Assembly (NCBI GenBank): GCA_041906185.1
Contig: JAYRJQ010000005.1
Location: forward strand, 124,001-188,000
Length of the DNA stretch: 64,000 nucleotides
Reading direction: 5' to 3'
Source: Roseateles_B sp041906185
GTDB lineage: Bacteria; Pseudomonadota; Gammaproteobacteria; Burkholderiales; Burkholderiaceae_C
Shown here piece by piece: positions 1 through 7,793 of this stretch. The stretch's first letter is position 1; every line of letters begins with the position of its first letter. Both the position numbers and the translations under genes were made by a program. The notes beneath the pieces are model-generated. The model was not told the DNA's origin. It did not search any database and saw only the letters and a list, made by a program, of their open reading frames with translations.

Positions 1-2408
1 GCTTCGCCGCCAACGGCTCGACGTGGTTCGACCGCACCAACTACTTCGCCGCCTTCGCCGCCAATGACGCCAACCTGAAGTGGTACCTCGAGTGGCAGGC
101 CGACGCGATGGTCAACAGCTACATCGCCCGCCGCCACCTCGACACCGAGATGACCGTCGTGCGCAACGAGATGGAGATGGGCGAGAACGACCCGGGCGGC
201 GTCACCACGCAGCGCACGCTGGCCTCGATGTACCAGTGGCACAACTACGGCAAGGACACCATCGGCGCCCGCGCCGACGTCGAGAACGTGGACATCGGCC
301 GCCTCCAGGCCTTCTACCGGACCTATTACCAGCCGGACAACGCCACGCTGATCGTGGCCGGCAAGTTCGACGCCAACCAGGTGCTGGACTGGGTCGAGCA
401 GAGCTTCGGCAAACTGCCCCGCCCCAAGCGCCAGCTCACGAAGCTCTACACGATCGACCCGGTGCAGGACGGCGAGCACGCCGTCACCGTGCGCCGCCAG
501 GGCGGCACGCCGATGAGCCTCGCGGCCTACCACGTCACGCCCGGCGCGCACCCGGACTACGCCGCCATCGAGGTGCTCAACCTCATCCTGACCGAGGCCC
601 CGGGCGGCCGCCTGCACAAGCGCCTGGTCGAGGAGACCAAGCTGGCTGCCAGCGTGGGCAACTTCGGCCTCGCCCTGGCCGAGCCGGGCTTCACGATGAT
701 GATCGCCGAGCTGGCGCCCAAGGCCTCGCAGGACGAGCTCAACCGCGAGCTGATCGCCGTGACGGAAGGCTTCGCCGAGCGCCCGGTGACCGAGGAGGAA
801 CTCAAGCGCGCCCAGACCCGCTGGCTGAACCGCTGGGAGAAGCTCTTCACCAGCCCGGAGCAGGTCGGCATCACGCTGTCCGAGACGATCGCCCAGGGTG
901 ACTGGCGCCTGTTCTTCCTGCTGCGCGACCGCATCAAGGCGCTGACCGTGGCGGACGTGCAGCGCGTGGCCACCGAGCGCTTCCTGCCGGCCAACCGCAC
1001 GCTGTCGCAGTACCTCCCGACGGACAAGCCGGTGCGCGCGCCGGCCCCGGTCTTCGTGGACGTCGCGGCCGAGCTCAAGACCTTCAAGCCGCAGGCCGCC
1101 GCCGGAGTGGTCGCCGCCTTCGACGCGAGCCCCGCCAACCTGGACCGCAGCGCGCAGCGCAGCCAGCTGCCGAACGGCCTGAAGCTGGCCCTGCTGCCCA
1201 AGCCCACGCGCGGCGAGGCCGTGCGCGGCACGCTGAGCCTGCAGCTGGGCGATGCCAAGAGCCTCTTCGGCCAGCAGAGCGTCGCGGACCTCACCGCCGC
1301 CATGCTCAAGATGGGCACCGTCAGCAAGACCCGCGAGCAGCTGCGCGACGCGCTGGATGCCGCCAAGGTGGAGCTGCAGGTCGGCAATCCGTCCCCCGAC
1401 CGCCTGACGGTGAGCTGGAGCACCAAGAAGGAGTTCGCCACGCAGACGCTGGCGCTGATCGCCGAGATGCTCAAGAGCCCGCGCCTCGACGCCGCCGCGC
1501 TCGAGGAGCTGCGCGCCCAGGCGCTGACGGGCATTCAGGCCCAGAAGGACAACCCGGAAGGCATTGCCCAGAAGGCCGCCGGCATCGCCCTGAACACCGA
1601 GCCCCGCGGCGATGTGCGCCACGTGCGCAGCTTCGACGAGGAGGAGGCCGACGTGAAGGCCGTGACGCTGGAGCAGGTCAAGGCCTTCCATGCGGCCTTC
1701 TACGGCGCGAGCCAGGCGCAGCTGGCCCTGGTGGGTGACTTCGACGCGGGCGCCGCCAAGGCCGCGATCACGGCGGAGCTCGGCGGCTGGTCCGCGAAGA
1801 CGGCCTACCAGCGCATCCCGCGCCTGCATGTGGCCAAGCCCGGCCAGGTGCAGCTGCTGCGCACGCCGGACAAGCAGAACGCCATGATGCTGGGCATCCA
1901 GTCCCTGCCGCTCAATGACAGCACGCCCGACTTCGCCGCCCTGCAGCTGGCCAACCACATCCTGGGCGGCGGCGGCAATTCCCGCCTCTGGACGCGCATC
2001 CGCGAGAAGGAAGGCCTGTCCTACGGCACCGGCACCGGCGTGAATCTGGGCTCCGAAGATCCGTCGGGCGCCTGGTACGTCTATGCCATCTTCGCGCCGC
2101 AGAACCGCGAGAAGGTCGAGACCGCGCTGCGCGAGGAAGTCGCCCGTGCCCTGAAGGACGGCTTCAGCGCCAAGGAGCTGGACGAGGCCAAGCAGGCCCT
2201 GCTGAACCAGCGCCGCCTGAGCCTCGCCCAGGACGGCGCGGTGGCCGGCATGCTCAGCAGCCAGCAGCGCCTGGGCCGCACCTTCGCGCGCGAGCAGCAA
2301 CTGAACGACGCCATCCAGAAGCAGAGCCTGGATCAGGTCAACGAGGCCCTGCGCAAGCACTTCAAGCTGGAGGCCTTCCAGCTCGTGTTCGCGGGCGACT
2401 TCAAGTAA
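1..2408 (+). CDS. M16 family zinc metallopeptidase, C-terminal part (5' end outside window)
   Basis: The reading frame is already open at base 3 and runs to a TAA at 2406-2408, so the gene begins left of the window. About 800 residues are present. Near the start it reads GSTWFDRTNYF, typical of M16 peptidases just after the first metal ligands, followed by TEMTVVRNEMEMGEND, the stretch that holds the downstream Glu ligand. The HxxEH zinc motif itself would lie upstream and cannot be seen. A second M16 half follows, with LANHILGGGGNSRLWTRIREKEGLSYGTG, the usual C-terminal M16 signature written here as family pattern. Two-domain proteins of roughly 900 residues in Burkholderiales are usually exported and processing or degrading peptidases. 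The signal peptide cannot be checked. A perfect 11-bp hairpin follows the stop. Confidence 0.93.
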   Translation, partial: FAANGSTWFDRTNYFAAFAANDANLKWYLEWQADAMVNSYIARRHLDTEMTVVRNEMEMGENDPGGVTTQRTLASMYQWHNYGKDTIGARADVENVDIGRLQAFYRTYYQPDNATLIVAGKFDANQVLDWVEQSFGKLPRPKRQLTKLYTIDPVQDGEHAVTVRRQGGTPMSLAAYHVTPGAHPDYAAIEVLNLILTEAPGGRLHKRLVEETKLAASVGNFGLALAEPGFTMMIAELAPKASQDELNRELIAVTEGFAERPVTEEELKRAQTRWLNRWEKLFTSPEQVGITLSETIAQGDWRLFFLLRDRIKALTVADVQRVATERFLPANRTLSQYLPTDKPVRAPAPVFVDVAAELKTFKPQAAAGVVAAFDASPANLDRSAQRSQLPNGLKLALLPKPTRGEAVRGTLSLQLGDAKSLFGQQSVADLTAAMLKMGTVSKTREQLRDALDAAKVELQVGNPSPDRLTVSWSTKKEFATQTLALIAEMLKSPRLDAAALEELRAQALTGIQAQKDNPEGIAQKAAGIALNTEPRGDVRHVRSFDEEEADVKAVTLEQVKAFHAAFYGASQAQLALVGDFDAGAAKAAITAELGGWSAKTAYQRIPRLHVAKPGQVQLLRTPDKQNAMMLGIQSLPLNDSTPDFAALQLANHILGGGGNSRLWTRIREKEGLSYGTGTGVNLGSEDPSGAWYVYAIFAPQNREKVETALREEVARALKDGFSAKELDEAKQALLNQRRLSLAQDGAVAGMLSSQQRLGRTFAREQQLNDAIQKQSLDQVNEALRKHFKLEAFQLVFAGDFK

Positions 2409-2419
2409 GCCGCCGGCAC

Positions 2420-2447
2420 GGATCCGGCCCTCGCACGGGCCGGATCC
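2420..2447 (+). terminator. Hairpin after the M16 peptidase gene
   Basis: Perfect 11-bp arms GGATCCGGCCC (2420-2430) and GGGCCGGATCC (2437-2447) enclose a 6-base loop, 11 bases after the stop codon. There is no T-tract, so this is a stem that may end or protect the transcript and not a classical intrinsic terminator. Confidence 0.6.
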
Positions 2448-2490
2448 CGCCAGACGCACCGGCCCGCGGCGGCCTGCGAAGATCGGGGGC

Positions 2491-3039
2491 ATGACTGCCC
2501 CCTTTTTCATGTCCGCACGGCGTCGCGGCCTGGCCGCCATCGCCACCGCCCTGTTCTGGAGCCCCCTCGCCATGGCACACAGCACGACGCCTGCCCCTCC
2601 CACCGTCCCCGCGCCGCCCACGCCGCTGCGCGTCACGGGCACCTTCAAGGTCAAGATCGAGGCCCCCCTGGCGATGAGCAGCCCCGAGGGCGGCCCGGCC
2701 CAGGCCCGGCGCCCGCTGGAAAAGCAGTTCGAGGGCGGCCTGCAGGGCAGCTCGCTGGGCGACATGATGGCCGCCGGCCAGCCTCAGAAGGGCGAGGCGG
2801 CCTATGTGGCGCTCGAGTCCTTCAGCGGCACGCTGCAGGGCCGCGCGGGCGGCTTCGCCCTGGCCCACCTGGGCGTCATGCACGCCGGCGGGCAGGACCT
2901 GCGCATCGTGATCGTCCCCGGCTCCGGCACGGGCGCGCTGCAGGGCATCACCGGCGAGCTGAGGCTGCGCATCGAGGCGGGCACGCACCACTACGAGCTC
3001 GTCTACACGCTGCCGGCCGCGGCCTCCACATCCCAGTAA
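2491..3039 (+). CDS. Exported DUF3224 family protein
   Basis: A protein of 182 residues. It begins with a probable signal peptide (Arg-rich start, hydrophobic stretch, cleavage near AMAHS, about residue 30). The body matches the DUF3224 pattern: VTGTFKVKI, then LEKQFEGGLQGSSLGDMM, then VALESFSGTLQGRAGGFALAH and VIVPGSGTGALQGITGEL. DUF3224 proteins are small beta-barrel-like proteins of unknown function, and most lack a signal peptide, so export would be somewhat unusual. The last 37 bases overlap the end of the convergent LysR gene. Two in-frame ATGs lie close together (2491 and 2509); the second would still leave a signal peptide. Confidence 0.8.
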   Translation: MTAPFFMSARRRGLAAIATALFWSPLAMAHSTTPAPPTVPAPPTPLRVTGTFKVKIEAPLAMSSPEGGPAQARRPLEKQFEGGLQGSSLGDMMAAGQPQKGEAAYVALESFSGTLQGRAGGFALAHLGVMHAGGQDLRIVIVPGSGTGALQGITGELRLRIEAGTHHYELVYTLPAAASTSQ

Positions 3040-3944
3040 GGCCGCTCCGGGTCGAAGCGCGCGGCCAGGAAGTCGAGGAAGCTGCGCAGGATGAGCGGCT
3101 GGTAGCGCCGGCTCGTGTAGACCGCATGGATGCCAAGGCGCTGCGGCTCCCAGCCCGGCAGCACGCGGCGCAGCCGCCCCTCGCGCAGGGCCGGCCCGGC
3201 GAGGTAGGTCGGCAGCTGGGCGACGCCGGCACCGGCCAGCGCCGCGTGCATCAGCACCACCGTCTCGTTGGCCTGCAGACGCACCTGCGGGCGGACCTCC
3301 ACTACTTCGGACGCGTCCCCGGCGCCGGCCGTCCGGCTCAGCCGCCAGGCGTCCCGCCCGAAGCGGCTGTGGACCAGGCCGTCGTGCCGGGCCAGATCCG
3401 CCGCCGCCGCGGGCTCGCCCTGCCGCTGCAGATAGGCGGGTGACGCGCAGAGCACGGACCGGCACACGCTCAGGGGCCGCGCGACGAGGGTCGGATCCAG
3501 CTCGTTGCTGATACGCACCGCCAGGTCCACGCGCTCCTCCACCAGGTTCACCGCATGCTCCTGAGCGAGCAGCTCGATCTGCGCCTGCGGATGGGCGAGG
3601 ACGAAGTCCGCCACCGCGCCCGCCAGGTGCTGCTGCGCGAAGGAGGTGGACGCCGTCAGGCGCAGCCGCCCCCGCACCTGCAGCGTGTGCTGGCCGGCCA
3701 CCTCCCGGGCCTCCTCGGCCAGATCGACGAGCTGCCGGCAGCGCGCCAGCGCCTCCTGGCCAGCCTCCGTGAGGCTCAGGCGCCGCGTGCTGCGCTGCAG
3801 CAGGCGCGCGCCCAGCCACTGCTCGGCCGCCTCCAGATGGCGGCTGGCCATGGCGCGGGACATGTCCAGCGCGGCGGCGGCGGCCGTCAGGCTGCCCCGC
3901 TCGGCGGTTTCCACGAAGACCTGCAGCGCGGTCAGTCGGTCCAT
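3003..3944 (-). CDS. LysR family transcriptional regulator
   Basis: A protein of 313 residues, the normal LysR length. It has an N-terminal winged helix-turn-helix (MDRLTALQVFVETAERGS, AALDMSRAMASRHLEAAE, residues 1-60) and a periplasmic-binding-like effector domain from about residue 90. LysR proteins usually control a divergent neighbour, and here the gene is divergent from the metallo-beta-lactamase-fold gene at 4065, with a 120-base AT-rich spacer. That gene is therefore the best guess for its target. The effector cannot be told from sequence. The 3' end overlaps the DUF3224 gene by 37 bases. Confidence 0.93.
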   Translation of the reverse strand: MDRLTALQVFVETAERGSLTAAAAALDMSRAMASRHLEAAEQWLGARLLQRSTRRLSLTEAGQEALARCRQLVDLAEEAREVAGQHTLQVRGRLRLTASTSFAQQHLAGAVADFVLAHPQAQIELLAQEHAVNLVEERVDLAVRISNELDPTLVARPLSVCRSVLCASPAYLQRQGEPAAAADLARHDGLVHSRFGRDAWRLSRTAGAGDASEVVEVRPQVRLQANETVVLMHAALAGAGVAQLPTYLAGPALREGRLRRVLPGWEPQRLGIHAVYTSRRYQPLILRSFLDFLAARFDPERPYWDVEAAAGSV

Positions 3945-4064
3945 CGTCGGCCCCTCAATTTGCTCGATTCATGCAACAAACAGTCAATTGAAGCGCTGTT
4001 TATCAAATGATCGGCAAAAAATAAAGTTCGGTTCATCGCAACACCCGCCCCGAAAGGCTTCCCG
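3945..4064. promoter_or_regulatory. AT-rich divergent control region between LysR and MBL-fold genes
   Basis: This spacer is markedly more AT-rich than its surroundings. It holds separated inverted half-sites TCAATT (3955-3960) and AATTGA (3986-3991), with further A/T runs at 4008-4024. The layout fits a LysR operator with overlapping promoters, but no single promoter stands out clearly. Confidence 0.45.
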
Positions 4065-4979
4065 ATGAACACCGCCCCCCTGCCCCGCCCCGTGCAACGC
4101 CTGCTCCAGCCGCTGCTGCTGGCCCTGAGCCTCGCCACCCCGGCCTTCGCCGCCGAGGCGCCCGCCAGCGCCGCGCCGGCGCCCCTGGAGCTGCAGGTCA
4201 TCAACCACGGCGCCGGCAGCTTCCACGTCAACTCGGTGCTCGTGAAGGGCGAGAAGGACGCCGTCCTGCTGGACGCCGGCTTCACCCGCGCCGACGCCCT
4301 GCGCGTGGCCGCCGCCGTGCTCGACAGCGGCCGCACGCTGCGCACGATCTATGTCAGCGCCGCCGACCCCGACTACTACTTCGGCCTGGAGGTCCTGCGC
4401 CAGGAATTCCCGCAGGCCCGCATCGTGGCCACCGCCCCGACGCTGAAGAAGATCCAGGCGCTGCTGCCCACCAAGCTGCAGGTCTGGGGCCCGCGCCTGG
4501 GCGCCAACGCACCGCGCCAGCCGGTGCTGCCGGAGCTGCTCGAGGGCACGACGCTGCAGCTCGAAGGCCGCACGCTCGAAGTCCGCGGCCTGGACGACAG
4601 CCTGCCGCACCGCAGCTATGTGTGGATCCCGTCGATCCGCGCCATCGTCGGCGGCGTGAACGTCTTCGGTCAGCTGCACGTCTGGACGGCCGACACCCCG
4701 ACCGCCGCCGAGCGCGCCGCCTGGGTCGCCAAGCTCGACACCATGGCCGCGCTGAAGCCCGCCGTCGTGGTGCCGGGCCACATGCTGCCGGGCACGCCGC
4801 AAGACGCCACGGCCCTCGCCGGCACCCGCGACTACCTGCTGCGCTTCGAGCAGGAGCTGCCCCGTGCCGCCAACGCCGCCGCGCTGATCTCGACCCTGAA
4901 GAGCGCCTACCCGCAGGCCGGCCTGGGCATCGCCCTGGACATCGGCGCCAAGGTCAACAAGGGCGAGATGAAGTGGTGA
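4065..4979 (+). CDS. Exported metallo-beta-lactamase-fold protein with degenerate metal site
   Basis: A protein of 304 residues with a signal peptide (hydrophobic LLLALSLATPAFAAEA, cleavage near residue 30). The MBL fold is recognisable from GSFHVNSVLVKG, AVLLDAGF (residue 66 on) and the late VVVPGHMLPG. The hallmark HxHxDH motif should fall at residues 99-104, but the protein reads A-A-D-P-D-Y: only the Asp (D103) is kept and all three His are gone. Either it binds metal differently or it is not a metallohydrolase. It probably acts in the periplasm, perhaps under the divergent LysR gene. The substrate is unknown. Confidence 0.85.
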   Translation: MNTAPLPRPVQRLLQPLLLALSLATPAFAAEAPASAAPAPLELQVINHGAGSFHVNSVLVKGEKDAVLLDAGFTRADALRVAAAVLDSGRTLRTIYVSAADPDYYFGLEVLRQEFPQARIVATAPTLKKIQALLPTKLQVWGPRLGANAPRQPVLPELLEGTTLQLEGRTLEVRGLDDSLPHRSYVWIPSIRAIVGGVNVFGQLHVWTADTPTAAERAAWVAKLDTMAALKPAVVVPGHMLPGTPQDATALAGTRDYLLRFEQELPRAANAAALISTLKSAYPQAGLGIALDIGAKVNKGEMKW

Positions 4980-5079
4980 GCTGACGCCGCCGCCCCGACC
5001 GGACCCGCGGGATTGACGCCCGCCGGCCCGAGGGGCAGCATGGCCCCGCCGCGGCCCGATGGCGCGGCGGAAAGGGCCC

Positions 5080-6255
5080 ATGAGCACCGTCAGCTCCTCA
5101 CTGCCTCCGGCCACCCGCTGGCGCGACCCCAAGCGCTGGTGGTGGCTGATGTCGCCCGCCTTCCCCGTCCTCGTCGGCCTCAACGTGCTGCGCTACCTGC
5201 ACACGGGCGACGAGTTCTGGCTCTGGATCAGCACCCTCGTCGTCTACCTGGGCATCCCGCTGCTGGACACCCTGCTCGGCCAGGACCGCCGCAACCCGCC
5301 CGAGGACCAGCGCCAGGCCCTGGAGGCCGACCCCTGGTACCGCGCGCTCCTCGTGCTCTTCGTGCCCTTCCAGTACGCGCTGACGGTGGCCGGCGCCTGG
5401 GTGGCGGCCACGCAGCCGCTGAGCGCCTGGGGCTGGATCGGCCTGGTGCTGAGCGTGGGCGGCATCAATGGCGTGGGCATCAACACCGCGCATGAGCTGG
5501 GCCACAAGCGGCCGCGCTGGGAGCGCTGGCTCTCGCGCATCGTGCTGGCGCCAGTCGCCTACGGGCATTTCTACGTCGAGCACAACCGCGGCCACCACCT
5601 GCGCGTCGCCACGCCGGAAGACCCGGCCAGCAGCCGCATGGGCGAGAGCTACTGGGCCTTCCTGCCGCGCACCGTGCTGGGCAGCCTGCGCTCCGCCTGG
5701 GCGCTCGAGGCCGCCCGCCTCACACGCCTGGGGCGCTCCCCCTGGCACTGGCGCAACGAGTGCCTGCAGGCCTGGGGCATGACGGCGCTGCTCTACGGCG
5801 CGCTCGCGCTGTGGCTGGGCGGGCCGGTGCTCGTCTTCCTTGCCGCGCAGGCCGCCTACGGCATCAGCCTGCTGGAGGTCGTCAACTACATCGAGCACTA
5901 CGGCCTGCTGCGCCCGCGCGATGCCCAGGGTCGGCTGGCGCCCTGCGATCCCACGCATTCGTGGAACTCGGACCACCGCGTCTCCAACCTCTTCCTCTAC
6001 CAGCTGCAGCGGCACAGCGACCACCACGCCCATCCCGGCCGTCGCTACCAGGTGCTGCGCCATTTCGACGAAAGCCCGCAGCTGCCCTCGGGCTACGCCG
6101 GCATGCTGCTGCTGGCCTACCTGCCGCCGCTATGGCGCCGGGTGATGGACCCGCGCGTGGTGGCGCACTACGGCGGCGACGTGCGCCAGGCCAATCTCCA
6201 GCCCTCGCGGCGCGAGCGCCTGCTGGCGCGCTGGGGTCGCCCGCACACGCCCTGA
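5080..6255 (+). CDS. alkB: AlkB-type membrane alkane/fatty-acid omega-monooxygenase
   Basis: Integral-membrane non-haem diiron hydroxylase of 391 residues. All histidine boxes of the AlkB family are present in order: HELGHK, EHNRGHH followed by VATPEDPASSR, NYIEHYGL, and LQRHSDHHAHP. Several hydrophobic segments precede and separate them. Known members oxidise terminal methyl groups of medium-chain alkanes using rubredoxin and rubredoxin reductase. Neither partner is in this window and none is fused to this protein. I chose the ATG at 5080 because GGAAAGGG (5069-5076) lies just before it; an in-frame ATG at 5059 has no ribosome site. The substrate may be an alkane or another hydrophobic chain. 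Confidence 0.9.
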   Translation: MSTVSSSLPPATRWRDPKRWWWLMSPAFPVLVGLNVLRYLHTGDEFWLWISTLVVYLGIPLLDTLLGQDRRNPPEDQRQALEADPWYRALLVLFVPFQYALTVAGAWVAATQPLSAWGWIGLVLSVGGINGVGINTAHELGHKRPRWERWLSRIVLAPVAYGHFYVEHNRGHHLRVATPEDPASSRMGESYWAFLPRTVLGSLRSAWALEAARLTRLGRSPWHWRNECLQAWGMTALLYGALALWLGGPVLVFLAAQAAYGISLLEVVNYIEHYGLLRPRDAQGRLAPCDPTHSWNSDHRVSNLFLYQLQRHSDHHAHPGRRYQVLRHFDESPQLPSGYAGMLLLAYLPPLWRRVMDPRVVAHYGGDVRQANLQPSRRERLLARWGRPHTP

Positions 6256-6288
6256 GCCCCTGCCCCGCATGGGGCCGCCCGTCCGCCC

Positions 6289-6294
6289 TATCAT
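6289..6294 (+). promoter_or_regulatory. Possible -10 element of the AraC gene
   Basis: TATCAT lies 44 bases before the chosen ATG at 6338 and downstream of the earlier ATG at 6269. It supports the later start. A similar TATCAT precedes the gene at 40771. No clear -35 is visible. Confidence 0.35.
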
Positions 6295-6337
6295 CCGCGC
6301 CATCGGCACCACCGGGCGGACGCGCCCCTTCCCAGGC

Positions 6338-6883
6338 ATGTCCGCTGCCCGCCCGGCCTCCCGTCCTGCATCGCCACCAGCGACTCGCCCCGCCCCCAGT
6401 CCGGCCCTGCTGCGCCGCCTGCTGCGCGCCAAGGACCGCATGGACGCCGCCTCCGACGAGGCCTGGCCGGTGCAGCGCCTGGCCGATCTGTGCGGGCTCA
6501 CCGAGGCCTATTTCGCCCGGGCTTTCAAGGCCGCCTTCGGCCTGCCGCCCCATCGCTACCTGCTGAGTCGCCGCATCGAGCGGGCCTGCGCCTTGCTGCG
6601 CGACACGGAGCTGAGCGTCACCGAGATTGCGCTGCAGACCGGCTGGGACAGCCTGGGGACCTTCGGCCGCACCTTCCGCGACATCACCGGCAGCCACCCG
6701 GCCGCAGTGCGCGAGCAGCTGCGCCGCGAGACGCCCGTCCAGGCCCTGGCCGGCATGCCGCTGTGCCATCTGATGGCCGCACAGCGCCCCGATCTGCGCA
6801 GCGCAGTTTCGGAGAAGCGCCGCCAGGCCGCAGCCGGTACAACAGCGACCTCGGACACCCCCAGCGACAAGGAGCTGACATGA
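6338..6883 (+). CDS. AraC family transcriptional regulator (DNA-binding domain only)
   Basis: A protein of 181 residues from the ATG at 6338; an upstream ATG at 6269 precedes a probable -10 box and is less likely. The two AraC helix-turn-helix units are clear: VQRLADLCGLTEAYFARAFKAAFG and ALLRDTELSVTEIALQTGWDS, with FGRTFRDITGSHPAAVR. There is no N-terminal sensor domain, only a Pro/Ala-rich leader of about 20 residues. Its stop overlaps the start of the VOC gene (ATGA at 6880-6883), so the two are co-translated. AraC/VOC pairs of this kind are common in proteobacteria; the inducer is unknown. Confidence 0.88.
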   Translation: MSAARPASRPASPPATRPAPSPALLRRLLRAKDRMDAASDEAWPVQRLADLCGLTEAYFARAFKAAFGLPPHRYLLSRRIERACALLRDTELSVTEIALQTGWDSLGTFGRTFRDITGSHPAAVREQLRRETPVQALAGMPLCHLMAAQRPDLRSAVSEKRRQAAAGTTATSDTPSDKELT

Positions 6884-7287
6884 ATGCAGGAATCGACGTG
6901 ATGGGCCTCTATGTGCACGACCAGGACGAGGCCCTGGCCTTCTACGTGGAGCGCCTGGGCTTCCAGGTGAACACCGATGTGCGCAACGGCGCCTTCCGCT
7001 GGCTGACGGTGCAGCATCCCGAGCAGCCGGAGGTGCAGCTGGGCCTCTTCAAGCCCGGCCCGCCCATGCAGGACGCGGCCACGGCCGAGGCCCTGCAGGC
7101 GCTCGTCGCCAAGGGCGCCATGCCGCCGCTGGTGATGCGGGTGAAGGACTGCCGCGCCAGCTGCGCCGCCTTCCGCGCCGCCGGCGTGGAGACCACCCAG
7201 GACCCGGTCGAGCGCTTCGGCAGCGTGGACGCCGGCTTCCGCGACCCGTCGGGCAATGGCTGGAAGCTGATCCAGATCCGTGCCTGA
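6880..7287 (+). CDS. VOC (glyoxalase/bleomycin-resistance-like) protein
   Basis: A protein of 135 residues with one vicinal-oxygen-chelate domain: MGLYVHDQDEALAFYVERLGF at the start and FRDPSGNGWKLIQI at the end. The start is fixed by AAGGAG (6869-6874) and by the 4-base ATGA overlap with the AraC gene. VOC proteins dimerise and may be lyases, dioxygenases or binding proteins. Nothing here decides which, and the first canonical His ligand is not at the very start of the domain. Translationally coupled to its probable regulator. Confidence 0.87.
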   Translation: MNAGIDVMGLYVHDQDEALAFYVERLGFQVNTDVRNGAFRWLTVQHPEQPEVQLGLFKPGPPMQDAATAEALQALVAKGAMPPLVMRVKDCRASCAAFRAAGVETTQDPVERFGSVDAGFRDPSGNGWKLIQIRA

Positions 7288-7319
7288 CCCGCAGCCCTGA
7301 CACCCTAGGAGACACGCGC

Positions 7320-7724
7320 ATGCCCAGCCGCCCATCCACCCCCGCCGGCCCGCCCCCGTCCGCCCTGATCGACGAACGCATCGCCACGCTCGGCGACTGG
7401 CGGGGCGCGATGCTGGGCCAGCTGCGGGCCCTGATCCTCGACGCCCAGCCCGACATCGCCGAGGACTGGAAATGGAGCGGCCCCTGCTGGACGCACGCCG
7501 GCCTCCTGTGCACCGGCGAGACCTACCAGCGCCACGTGAAGCTCACCTTCCCGCACGGCGCCTCGCTGCCCGACCCCGCCGGGCTCTTCAACAGCAGCCT
7601 CGAGGGCCGCGTGCGGCGCGCCATCGACTTCCCCGAGGGCGCCGCCATCAACGGGCCGGCGCTGCAGGCGCTGATCCGCGCGGCGGCGGCGCACAACGCG
7701 TCGAAGCAGCGGGCCAGGGCCTGA
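7320..7724 (+). CDS. DUF1801 (YdhG-like) family protein
   Basis: A small soluble protein of 134 residues. It matches the DUF1801 pattern: LGDWRGAMLGQLRALILDAQPDIAEDWKWSGPCW followed in the family by a YQRHVKLTFPHGA-like strand and a basic or Ala-rich end. AGGAGA (7307-7312) sits before the ATG. It lies 32 bases after the VOC gene on the same strand and may be part of the AraC/VOC transcript. DUF1801 proteins have no settled function. Confidence 0.85.
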   Translation: MPSRPSTPAGPPPSALIDERIATLGDWRGAMLGQLRALILDAQPDIAEDWKWSGPCWTHAGLLCTGETYQRHVKLTFPHGASLPDPAGLFNSSLEGRVRRAIDFPEGAAINGPALQALIRAAAAHNASKQRARA

Positions 7725-7793
7725 GCGCGTGCGGGCACCCGCGGGCCGCGCCTGCTTTGGCAGAATCGCAGCCCACGAGGAGCCTCCCCACCC

